Part shown: positions 1-6,315 of the stretch, piece after piece
Layout: every line of letters starts with the position of its first letter
Position numbering within the stretch: the stretch's first letter is position 1
From: Bacteroidales bacterium UBA1182
GTDB taxonomy: Bacteria; Bacteroidota; Bacteroidia; Bacteroidales; Bacteroidaceae
Assembly (NCBI GenBank): GCA_002310015.1
Contig: DBYQ01000046.1
Span: forward strand, 1 to 20,166
Direction of reading: 5' to 3'
Length of the DNA: 20,166 bases
Program-made: the position numbers and the translations under genes
Notes under the pieces: generated by a model
Database searches by the model: none
Told to the model about the DNA's origin: nothing
What the model saw: only the letters and a program-made list of their open reading frames with translations

Positions 1-54
1 ACAAACTTAGAGTCCCCTTTGTGCCCTTAATGAAAGTTAAAGTGTAAATTTCGC

Positions 55-85
55 TTGGATATTTGTAAAGCATACTTTACTTTTG
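55..85 (+). promoter_or_regulatory. Bacteroidetes-type promoter of the membrane-protein/XRE operon
   Basis: The -7 box is TACTTTTG at 78-85, an exact match to the Bacteroides consensus TAnnTTTG. A partial -33 element, TTGG at 55-58, lies 19 nt upstream. Transcription would start near 92, leaving a leader of about 14 nt before the ATG at 106. The upstream in-frame TTG at 55 falls inside this promoter, which argues against it as a start codon. Confidence 0.6.
65..80. promoter_or_regulatory. Candidate operator palindrome in the promoter
   Basis: GTAAAG (65-70) and CTTTAC (75-80) form a perfect 6-bp inverted repeat with a 4-nt centre. It lies between the -33 and -7 elements and overlaps the first bases of the -7 box. 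CTTTAC recurs at 96-101, exactly 21 bp (two helical turns) downstream. Small XRE repressors often bind such sites in their own promoter, and this operon encodes one. That this protein binds here is inference. Confidence 0.35.
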
Positions 86-105
86 TTGCGTTAAACTTTA
101 CAATT

Positions 106-1089
106 ATGAGAGATTATAGGAAACATCTTACGCTTTTGCCTCACAAATGGCAGGCAATAGCCTTGTTTGCAGCCGGTGTTTTGGCTGTGGTTTATTATTA
201 TCTGTTCGCTTATACAATCAGGTCAATAACCCCCAGTGAAACATATCGGTTGTATTTGTTGGGGATTGTACATCTTCCTGTATCGGTTGCATTGATGATT
301 GCTTGTCTGTCGAAAGAAAAAGAGGAGGATGAGTATATTACATCTGTACGTTATCGTGCTCTTGCTATAACTATGTTCTGGTTTTTTGTGCTAAGAGCCA
401 TTTTGGAGATGATGTATGGTTCGCTTCATACTTTTGTTTTCAACCGTTATTTTGCGGGGCTGGATGTTATAGCCAATATAATGGGATCTTCGGCATTCAG
501 GACAATACGTCAGATAATCGGTCTTTTAGGCTCCACAGACTTCACGATGTTGATTTACATCATTCTCGTTAAGGTGTTGAAACGCCGGGGCATTGAAAAT
601 GGCAACAAATCAATATTGCTTCCTAACGGTTACAGGAAGGTTGGTTGGTATCTTTTCATTATATCAATGGTGCTGATTGTTTCAGTCGTTATCCTGAACT
701 GTATATTATTAGCTCATTCAAACAGTTATAAACTGTATGAGAATCATGCTACGTTGTTGAGACTGATGATATTTATTCCATATATTGGCATGTTATTCAT
801 ATGTCTGAGCAAAGAGAAGCAGGAGGATGAGTTTATCCGCCTCATCAGGGTACGCATCCTGATTTATTTTGCAATCTTCTATCTGGTTTTAGGGATAGTA
901 GGGGGACTGTCTGAAAACCTATTTCAATTATACCAGTTCAAAACTATGAACAATAATGCATATGCAGCGATGATTTTTTTGCTGATCATGAGAATGTTGT
1001 CATGGTTCCCGCTGTTGGGTACAGTTTATGCACTGGTGTTGAGAAAGGTATTGTCTAAAAATTCAATTGAGTGTAACGATGAAGAATAA
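106..1089 (+). CDS. Internally duplicated membrane protein, function unknown
   Basis: I do not recognise a named family with confidence. The protein has 327 residues from the ATG at 106. It consists of two homologous halves: each opens with a basic stretch and a hydrophobic segment, continues through further hydrophobic segments, and carries a near-identical acidic/basic motif, CLSKEKEEDEYI (about 67-78) and CLSKEKQEDEFI (about 233-244), followed by an Arg-containing turn and another hydrophobic segment. The 166-residue offset implies tandem duplication of a unit with about four membrane spans. The motif would lie in a cytoplasmic loop. The gene ends 11 nt inside the XRE gene, so the two are co-expressed. 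By analogy with other membrane-protein/small-XRE pairs it may sense or modulate the membrane, but no catalytic residues are evident. The coding sequence looks AT-richer than the genes after 1481, which fits accessory DNA. Confidence 0.8.
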   Translation: MRDYRKHLTLLPHKWQAIALFAAGVLAVVYYYLFAYTIRSITPSETYRLYLLGIVHLPVSVALMIACLSKEKEEDEYITSVRYRALAITMFWFFVLRAILEMMYGSLHTFVFNRYFAGLDVIANIMGSSAFRTIRQIIGLLGSTDFTMLIYIILVKVLKRRGIENGNKSILLPNGYRKVGWYLFIISMVLIVSVVILNCILLAHSNSYKLYENHATLLRLMIFIPYIGMLFICLSKEKQEDEFIRLIRVRILIYFAIFYLVLGIVGGLSENLFQLYQFKTMNNNAYAAMIFLLIMRMLSWFPLLGTVYALVLRKVLSKNSIECNDEE

Positions 1090-1267
1090 TATACGTGTAG
1101 AGAGGGCGGTCCTTAGGATTTCGCAGCAGGATCTGGCAAATGCCATCGGTGTTTCACGCCAGACTATATTCGCCATTGAGAACGGCAAGTTCATCCCTTC
1201 GACCGAGTTGGCGCTCAAACTCTCTGCCTACTTTGGCAAGAGCGTGAATGACCTCTTCCAGCTTTGA
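1079..1267 (+). CDS. Small XRE-family transcriptional regulator (YozG-like)
   Basis: This is a 62-residue protein made almost entirely of one Cro/C1-type helix-turn-helix. Residues VERAVLRISQQDLANAIGV and SRQTIFAIENGKFIPS show the Q-x-x-L-A / S-R-Q-T-I / E-N-G-K pattern, and the C-terminus KSVNDLFQL is typical of single-domain regulators of this type. The ATG at 1079 is preferred over an in-frame TTG at 1067 because it aligns with the usual N-terminus (MKNNIRVER). It overlaps the end of the membrane-protein gene by 11 nt, indicating translational coupling. The likely role is autorepression of the operon, perhaps at the palindrome at 65-80. There is no ligand or multimerisation domain, so any signal would have to come from the partner protein. 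Confidence 0.9.
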   Translation: MKNNIRVERAVLRISQQDLANAIGVSRQTIFAIENGKFIPSTELALKLSAYFGKSVNDLFQL

Positions 1268-1310
1268 TTAATTTACAAGTCTCCTTTTTAGTAGCTATTT
1301 CAAGGTGTAC

Positions 1311-1441
1311 AGAACTTTTAGGATATAGGTGTCGGAAACCGTCGCCACCCTCGGCGCGTAAGAGGGAGGGGCCCGCGCCAAAGGCGTGGGAGGGAGAGCG
1401 CTTTAGCGCGAAGTTTCAGACATCTATATCCTAAAAGTTCT
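1311..1441. repeat. 131-bp palindromic element with 29-bp inverted ends (MITE- or REP-like)
   Basis: The left arm at 1311-1339 begins AGAACTTTTAGGATATAG. The right arm at 1413-1441 is its reverse complement with two mismatches in 29. The 73-nt interior is GC-rich and holds further hairpins: CCCGCGCC/GGCGTGGG around AAA (1372-1390, one G-T pair) and GCGC-TTTA-GCGC (1398-1409). GGGAGGG occurs twice (1364-1370 and 1388-1394). No transposase and no clear target duplication are visible. It fills most of the gap between two convergent genes and, as RNA, could end transcription from both sides. It may be a non-autonomous mobile element, an extragenic palindrome, or an elaborate bidirectional terminator. 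Confidence 0.75.
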
Positions 1442-1480
1442 CCTCAAAAGAGAGTACTAATAAGATGTGTAAGTGTTTTT

Positions 1481-2929
1481 TTAATGCGTATTGCGGGTTA
1501 GCGTGAGGGTGTGGTCGATGGTGTGGGGGAGTTCCTCGGGGTAATGGGTTACTATTATCAGGGTCTTTTGCGGATTGGAGCAGAAGGCCTTTATTATTTC
1601 CATTACCAGGGAGCGGTGCTGTCGGTCCAGGCCGTGGAGCGGTTCATCCAGGATGAGTAGGGAGGGATTCTTTACGAAAGCGCGGGCCAGCAGTATCATA
1701 CGCTGCTCTCCGCTGGAGAGTTCCAGAAAATCGCGGTCCTCCAGATCCGTTATTCCGAATATGTTCATCCAGACGCGGCAGCGGTCACGTTCATCGGCAG
1801 TAATTTTTTTATACAAACCGATGGTATCGTGAAGGCCCGATGCAACTATGTCGATGGCCGGGTATCGGCGGCAATAGGATCGGTGCATCTCGGGGGATAC
1901 GTAACCGATGTGCTTCTTTATCTCCCAGATGCTCTCGCCAGTACCGCGGGGACGGCCAAAAAGTGCTATGTCACAGGCGTAGGATTGCGGATTATCGGCA
2001 TAGACCATGCTCAGAAGGGCCGATTTGCCGCTTCCGTTGGGGCCCAGGAGTGCCCAGCGCTCACCTTTGCGCACTGTCCAGTCCAGTTCATTCAGGATCC
2101 GGCGGCTCTCATATTGCAGGGTTACCTTATTGCAGTGTACAATCTCATCAGAGTCCATTCCGTTCTCAGGCAGATTATGCATCATATCCACCAGATTCTG
2201 GGGCAGGAGGGGCTCTGGGAGCGATTCCTCAGGCTCGGCCATATAATCCTGGACGGGTATCACGGTACTGCAGCGGCGGTCATGTACCTCTATTACGTGC
2301 GTTATAAATTGCGGGATATCCTCACGGCGTGATACCACAAGGATTATCTGCATATTCCACTCTGTAACAAGGTTCTCAAGCAGGCGGCAGAGCATATCGC
2401 GGGTCTGTGCATCAAGTCCTATGAAGGGGCTGTCAATGATGACCATACGGGGGCGTACAGCCAGCGAGCGGGCCAGTTGGTACTTGCGCATTTCACCGCT
2501 GGAGAGCGTTACAAGCTGCTTGTCCCATATGAACGGCAGATCAAACAGGGTGTAGAGGCGCTCTTTCCATACCGGATCCTTGATGGCGGGGAAAGCGTCA
2601 CGTACTATGGCAGATTCACCCATCTCTGTCATGTTCCAGCGCTGCTGGTAGAAATAGGTGCTGTCTGCACTGCCGTAGCTGTCACGGAACGTTATGTTGC
2701 GGATATCGGCCCCGCAGATGCCGTTACCGTATTCCACCTCGCGGTTGTCAAGTAGGGGATATTGGCGCAGCAAAGTGTTTACCAACAGTGTCTTGCCGCT
2801 TCCGTTTGGGCCGACTATGGCGGTCTGCCAACCGCCGCGGATGCATACGTTTATCGGGGCGGCCAGTCTGTAACGTGCATCACAGGCTATACCCTCCTGA
2901 ATCCTTATGGTAAAATCCTTGCTTTCCAC
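1481..2929 (-). CDS. modF: ModF/PhrA-type protein with two ABC ATPase domains
   Basis: A soluble protein of 482 residues with two tandem ABC nucleotide-binding domains and no membrane segments. Domain 1 has Walker A GPNGSGKT (40-47), signature LSSGEMRK (142-149) and a Walker B ending IIDSP (164-168). Domain 2 has Walker A GPNGSGKS (296-303), signature LSSGEQR (about 404), Walker B LILDEP and switch THYPEE. The stretch GESIWEIKKHIGYVS and the overall plan match E. coli ModF, an ATPase of the molybdate locus whose exact role is unclear. In domain 1 the catalytic Glu after Walker B is Ser167 and the switch His is replaced (VVSRREDIP, Ser200), so this site probably binds but hydrolyses poorly. 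The start is GTG at 2929, since no in-frame ATG lies nearby. No molybdate transporter genes are adjacent. Confidence 0.85.
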   Translation of the reverse strand: MESKDFTIRIQEGIACDARYRLAAPINVCIRGGWQTAIVGPNGSGKTLLVNTLLRQYPLLDNREVEYGNGICGADIRNITFRDSYGSADSTYFYQQRWNMTEMGESAIVRDAFPAIKDPVWKERLYTLFDLPFIWDKQLVTLSSGEMRKYQLARSLAVRPRMVIIDSPFIGLDAQTRDMLCRLLENLVTEWNMQIILVVSRREDIPQFITHVIEVHDRRCSTVIPVQDYMAEPEESLPEPLLPQNLVDMMHNLPENGMDSDEIVHCNKVTLQYESRRILNELDWTVRKGERWALLGPNGSGKSALLSMVYADNPQSYACDIALFGRPRGTGESIWEIKKHIGYVSPEMHRSYCRRYPAIDIVASGLHDTIGLYKKITADERDRCRVWMNIFGITDLEDRDFLELSSGEQRMILLARAFVKNPSLLILDEPLHGLDRQHRSLVMEIIKAFCSNPQKTLIIVTHYPEELPHTIDHTLTLTRNTH

Positions 2930-2948
2930 TTTCTTGCGCTTATGGCTG

Positions 2949-2956
2949 CAAAGTTA
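2949..2956 (-). promoter_or_regulatory. -7 box for the ModF-like gene
   Basis: On the minus strand the bases read TAACTTTG, an exact TAnnTTTG match, 20 nt upstream of the GTG start at 2929. The predicted leader is about 13 nt. No convincing -33 TTTG is seen at the right distance. Confidence 0.5.
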
Positions 2957-2981
2957 GTGTAAAAAGCACTACCTTAGCACC

Positions 2982-3686
2982 ATGAATCCCGCATTATATC
3001 TTATTCCCAATCTGCTGGGCGAGACACCTGTAGAGCAGGTACTGCCGCCATACAACCGTGAGATTATACTTGGCATCCGCCATTTCATTGTGGAGGATGT
3101 ACGCACAGCACGCCGTTTTCTCAAGCTTGTAGATCGCAGTATCGACATAGACCAACTCACATTCTACACGCTTAATAAGCACACTAACCCCGATGAGGTG
3201 GCAAGTATGCTCAAACCACTGGAGGAGGGTAGCACCATGGGAGTAATATCTGAGGCTGGATGCCCCGCTGTAGCCGATCCGGGAGCCGATGTAGTAGCAA
3301 TTGCACAGCGCAAAGGACTGCAGGTTGTCCCACTTGTAGGCCCTTCAAGCATAATCCTGGCAGTAATGGGATCGGGATTCAACGGCCAGAGTTTCGCCTT
3401 TAACGGCTACCTGCCCATAGAACCCGATGACCGCATCAAAACCCTGAAGAAACTGGAGCAGCGAGCCTACACTGAGAATCAAACTCAATTATTCATAGAG
3501 ACCCCGTACCGCAACGCCAAGATGATGGCCGACATCCTCAAAGCCTGCCGCCCCCAAACCCATCTCTGCATCGCCGCCGGCCTCACCACTAAGGACGAGT
3601 ACATTAAGACCCGAACTGTAAAGGAGTGGGCGGGGAAGCTTCCGGCACTTGAGAAGGTGCCTTGTATCTTTCTTATTTACAGGTAG
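2982..3686 (+). CDS. Short RsmI-like SAM-dependent methyltransferase (tetrapyrrole methylase fold)
   Basis: A 234-residue protein of the tetrapyrrole methylase superfamily, closest in motifs to RsmI, which 2'-O-methylates C1402 of 16S rRNA. Visible motifs are the start LYLIPNLLGETP, where RsmI has a PIGN stretch, then SEAGCPAVADPGADVV (about 90-105, matching RsmI's SDAGTPGISDPG), and VGPSSIILAVMGSGFNG with FNGYLP (about 118-142), the SAM and substrate loops. RsmI is usually about 280 residues, and here the C-terminal extension is missing, as the protein stops after CIFLIYR. I therefore call it an RsmI-like paralogue rather than RsmI itself, with unknown substrate. It diverges from the ModF-like gene across 52 bp. 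Confidence 0.8.
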   Translation: MNPALYLIPNLLGETPVEQVLPPYNREIILGIRHFIVEDVRTARRFLKLVDRSIDIDQLTFYTLNKHTNPDEVASMLKPLEEGSTMGVISEAGCPAVADPGADVVAIAQRKGLQVVPLVGPSSIILAVMGSGFNGQSFAFNGYLPIEPDDRIKTLKKLEQRAYTENQTQLFIETPYRNAKMMADILKACRPQTHLCIAAGLTTKDEYIKTRTVKEWAGKLPALEKVPCIFLIYR

Positions 3687-3724
3687 TTGTTATTGCTGGC
3701 TATACGGCGGATACTCGCGGCTTT

Positions 3725-3742
3725 GCCGGCTCGGCTTTTTTT
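3725..3742 (+). terminator. Possible intrinsic terminator of the RsmI-like gene
   Basis: GCCG-GCT-CGGC (3725-3735) is followed directly by seven T residues (3736-3742), starting 39 nt after the stop codon. The stem has only 4 bp, so the call is weak. The stronger hairpins downstream could serve instead. Confidence 0.35.
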
Positions 3743-3769
3743 GACTTTAAGCGCCTACGGCTTAAAGTC
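3743..3769. repeat. Hairpin with 10-bp perfect stem
   Basis: GACTTTAAGC (3743-3752) and GCTTAAAGTC (3760-3769) pair perfectly around a 7-nt loop. It directly follows the T run at 3736-3742 and may belong to the same termination region or to a palindromic repeat. Confidence 0.6.
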
Positions 3770-3861
3770 TCGGGATGGAATCTTATCTGCGTATTAGAAA
3801 CAACCTTTTTTTAGTTTCCTTCTGGAAACGCGCTCCATTCCATTTCATTTCACTCCGCTTG

Positions 3862-3917
3862 CCGGCCTTCCAGGCCGGGTAAAAATTATGGCGCCAAATG
3901 GGCGCCTTAATTTTTAC
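3862..3917. repeat. Two abutting hairpins (7-bp and 17-bp stems)
   Basis: The first is CCGGCCT-TCC-AGGCCGG (3862-3878), a perfect 7-bp stem. The second starts at the very next base: arms 3879-3895 and 3901-3917 pair over 17 positions with one mismatch around AAATG. Its base reads GTAAAAATTA, giving A and T runs on both flanks, so it looks like an intrinsic terminator usable in both directions between the convergent genes. It could equally be a palindromic repeat unit. Confidence 0.65.
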
Positions 3918-3987
3918 TCTAAACTGGAAACCTTATTACATTTTGAAATACCTAGCTGGTAACCTTTCTGGGTGTGGGAAAGCTTGC

Positions 3988-4090
3988 AACGATCAAAAGG
4001 GGACGGTTCTGTTTTGTATCTTTCTGACTTTATCAACTATCTTGAAACAATATCAAAAGTACAAAACAGAACCGTCCCCTTTTGATCGTT
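3988..4090. repeat. 103-bp element with perfect 31-bp inverted arms (REP/MITE-like)
   Basis: The left arm at 3988-4018 starts AACGATCAAAAGGGGACG. The right arm at 4060-4090 is its exact reverse complement over all 31 bases, around a 41-nt AT-rich centre (4019-4059). The right end touches the stop codon of the DPP IV gene (4091-4093) with no base between. The core GGGGACGGTTCTGTTTTG resembles, from memory, dispersed palindromes seen in many bacterial genomes and linked to Y1 (REP-associated) transposases; I could not check this. No transposase lies in the window. On a DPP IV transcript the arms would form a very stable stem immediately after translation ends. Confidence 0.8.
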
Positions 4091-6292
4091 TTATTTCAGA
4101 TTCTCCTCAAAGAAACGCAGCATGCGGGTAAACAGGTGCTTGCGGGTGGAGTAGCCGGTGATGCTGTGTTCCTTGCCGGGGTAGATTTGCATATCAAAAT
4201 CCACTCCTGCGTTGATGAGGGCGTTTATGTAGGCGGCGGTGTTGCTGAAGAACACGTTGTCATCATCAAGGCCGTGGATAATGAGCAGTTTGCCGTTCAG
4301 TTTGTTTACGCGGTCTATGGCAGATGCTTCGTGATAGCCGTCAGCGTTCTGCTTGGGCTCCTGCATAAAGCGCTCGGTGTAGATGGCATCATAGTAGCGC
4401 CAGTCAGTTACAGGGGCTACAGCAACGCCGCAACGGAATACGGGAGTGCCTTCACTCATTGACATCAGGGTAGTGTAGCCGCCATAACTCCAGCCCCAGA
4501 TGGCTATGCGGTCTGCATCGAATTCTGGGAGTGAGCCTAAGTACTTGGCTGCAGCCACCTGATCCTGTGCCTCCATCACGCCCAGATGCTTGTAGGTCTG
4601 CTTCTTGAAGTCTGCACCGCGGCGGCCTGTACCGCGCGGGTCAACCACTGCTACGGCATAGCCTTTTGATGTGAGTAGGGATTCAAAAGCTGCTCCGGGA
4701 TAGAAACCGGCACTCCATTCATTGGTAACCTTGTTTGATCCGGGCCCGCTGTATTGGAACATAATGACGGGGCAGGGGTGTGATGCATCGGCTCCGGCAG
4801 GTTTAATTATCCAGCCGTAAAGCGTTGTGCCATCGGATGTTACGAATGAGAAATATTCCTTTCTGGGGAGTCCGTATTCAAGAACTGTGGTTGCTAAATC
4901 CTTATTGCTCTCAATGACTCCCAATATGGTTCCCTTGGCATCATTGCGTGTAACCATGTACGGGGTGTTCATGTCAGACCAAGCATTGATGAAATACTTG
5001 TAATCAGTGCTGAACTGTGCGTGGCTGGTGCCTTTCTCCTGGGAGAGTCTGGTTTTCTTGCCCTTGCCGTCAATCTTCCATACGGCGCAGTCATAAATGC
5101 CGGATTCATTGCTCTCATAATAGACAGTGCCGGTTTTGGCATCATAGCCGTGGAGTGCCAGAACATCAAAATCACCCTTGGTAATCTGTTTCTGGAGTCT
5201 GCCGTTCAGACCATAGAGGTAGAGGTGGTTATGTCCGTCACGCTCGCTCTGCATGATGAAACGGTCGCCGTAGAACTTAGTGTCCATATAGGCGGATTCA
5301 TCAAAGTAGCTTTCATCCTCCTCACGCAGGATGAGTGTGCATAGGGTGGAGCGGGGATTGGCTGAATATATCTCCAGCTTGTTCTGGAGGCGGTTAAGAG
5401 TGAATATGAACAGGCTGTTATCCTCATTTTCTGCGAACTTGATGCGCGGTATATAGGTGGTGCTGTCAAGTTTGAGGTCCATGTCACGGATAACGGAACT
5501 CTTAATGTCAAATGAGTGGACCGATACCTTTGAGTTCGTACCTCCGGCAGTGGGGTATTGCTGTGGGCTGTAACTCAGAAGTTCCTGTGAATAGACATTG
5601 TTGTCAGTACTTGTAAGGAAGAACGGGAGATCATAGCTGTTGACCTTTGACTCATCAAAACGGATCCAGGCAAGCATACGGCTGTCTGCACTGAACTCAT
5701 ATGCGCGGGTAAGGCCGAACTCCTCCTCGTAAGCCCAGTCTGGTATGCCGTTACGTATCTTCCCTAGTTCTCCATCCTTAGTTACCTGTACTTCAGCATT
5801 ATTGAATAACAGCTTGACTAAGAATATGTTATTATCACGGACAAATGCTATGTTGTGGCCGTCAGGTGAGAATGACGGAACCTGGACCGGGCCTCCCGTG
5901 GTGAGCGGATCAATCTTGTTGTTGCGTATGGTGAATATGTAGTAGTTGGCCGTATATGAGCGGCGGAATAACTTCTGTACATACTGTTCAAGCAGGATGA
6001 TATCCTCAGTAGGTGAGAGAATGAAACGGCCCAGCGTATAGAGTTTCTCACCGCGTGCGGTACGCAGGTTCAGTACTGTATCAGTTACTGCACCGGTCTT
6101 GAATGAATATTTAAGGATGCAGTCATCCTGAGCCTGCAGGTAGTGTTCACCATCGGCCAAAGGGGTTATGGCCGGGGCACTGTTGCCTGAGAATTTACCG
6201 GAAATAACATCATCAAGAGTTATTTTTCTGTTCTGTGCAGACAGTGACAATGCCGTAAGCACTGTAACTGCGAGTATGGTAAACTTCTTCAT
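4091..6292 (-). CDS. dpp4: Secreted dipeptidyl peptidase IV (S9 family serine peptidase)
   Basis: From the ATG at 6292 the product has 733 residues and a signal peptide (MKKFTILAVTVLTALSLSA, likely cut before Q20; no lipobox Cys), so it acts in the periplasm or outside. The N-terminal half is the DPP IV beta-propeller, including WAYEEEFGLTRAYEFSADS with the Glu pair that binds the peptide amino terminus. The C-terminal alpha/beta hydrolase carries GWSYGG (Ser602), HGLDDDN (Asp677) and GKEHS (His709), a complete triad with the usual spacing. The enzyme releases Xaa-Pro (or Xaa-Ala) dipeptides. Longer readings from a TTG at 6319 would bury the signal peptide, so I reject that start. It follows the YciO-like gene by 23 nt and is probably last in that operon. 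A prolyl tripeptidyl peptidase is the main alternative. Confidence 0.92.
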   Translation of the reverse strand: MKKFTILAVTVLTALSLSAQNRKITLDDVISGKFSGNSAPAITPLADGEHYLQAQDDCILKYSFKTGAVTDTVLNLRTARGEKLYTLGRFILSPTEDIILLEQYVQKLFRRSYTANYYIFTIRNNKIDPLTTGGPVQVPSFSPDGHNIAFVRDNNIFLVKLLFNNAEVQVTKDGELGKIRNGIPDWAYEEEFGLTRAYEFSADSRMLAWIRFDESKVNSYDLPFFLTSTDNNVYSQELLSYSPQQYPTAGGTNSKVSVHSFDIKSSVIRDMDLKLDSTTYIPRIKFAENEDNSLFIFTLNRLQNKLEIYSANPRSTLCTLILREEDESYFDESAYMDTKFYGDRFIMQSERDGHNHLYLYGLNGRLQKQITKGDFDVLALHGYDAKTGTVYYESNESGIYDCAVWKIDGKGKKTRLSQEKGTSHAQFSTDYKYFINAWSDMNTPYMVTRNDAKGTILGVIESNKDLATTVLEYGLPRKEYFSFVTSDGTTLYGWIIKPAGADASHPCPVIMFQYSGPGSNKVTNEWSAGFYPGAAFESLLTSKGYAVAVVDPRGTGRRGADFKKQTYKHLGVMEAQDQVAAAKYLGSLPEFDADRIAIWGWSYGGYTTLMSMSEGTPVFRCGVAVAPVTDWRYYDAIYTERFMQEPKQNADGYHEASAIDRVNKLNGKLLIIHGLDDDNVFFSNTAAYINALINAGVDFDMQIYPGKEHSITGYSTRKHLFTRMLRFFEENLK

Positions 6293-6315
6293 AATTCTAT
6301 ATCTAGTTATATAAG

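Larger units (their letters stand above)
3687..4090. other. Gene-free 404-bp convergent intergenic block rich in hairpins
   Basis: The block lies between the RsmI-like gene and the DPP IV gene, which point towards each other. I see no credible coding region. Hairpins are at 3725-3735, 3743-3769, 3814-3829 (GTTTCC/GGAAAC), 3862-3878, 3879-3917 and 3988-4090. The octamer CTGGAAAC appears twice (3822-3829 and 3924-3931). The density suggests several palindromic insertions or the remains of one larger element. Confidence 0.7.

Noticed and set aside
55..105. TTG start extending the membrane protein by 17 residues
   Set aside because: The extension overlaps an exact -7 promoter box, and the ATG at 106 starts a normal basic N-terminus.
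1829..2332. 167-codon open frame on the plus strand
   Set aside because: It lies wholly antisense to the ModF-like gene, whose family motifs are unmistakable, and the translated product shows no recognisable motif.
2970..2977. TACCTTAG as the -7 box of the RsmI-like gene
   Set aside because: It has one mismatch in the TTTG part and lies only 5 nt before the ATG, which would demand a leaderless message; too weak to list.
3988..4090. CRISPR-like repeat
   Set aside because: Only two arms, in inverted and not direct orientation, with a single centre; no cas genes nearby.
3898..4131. 77-codon open frame across the intergenic hairpins
   Set aside because: It runs through both arms of the 31-bp inverted repeat and into the DPP IV gene antisense, and has no promoter or homology that I can see.
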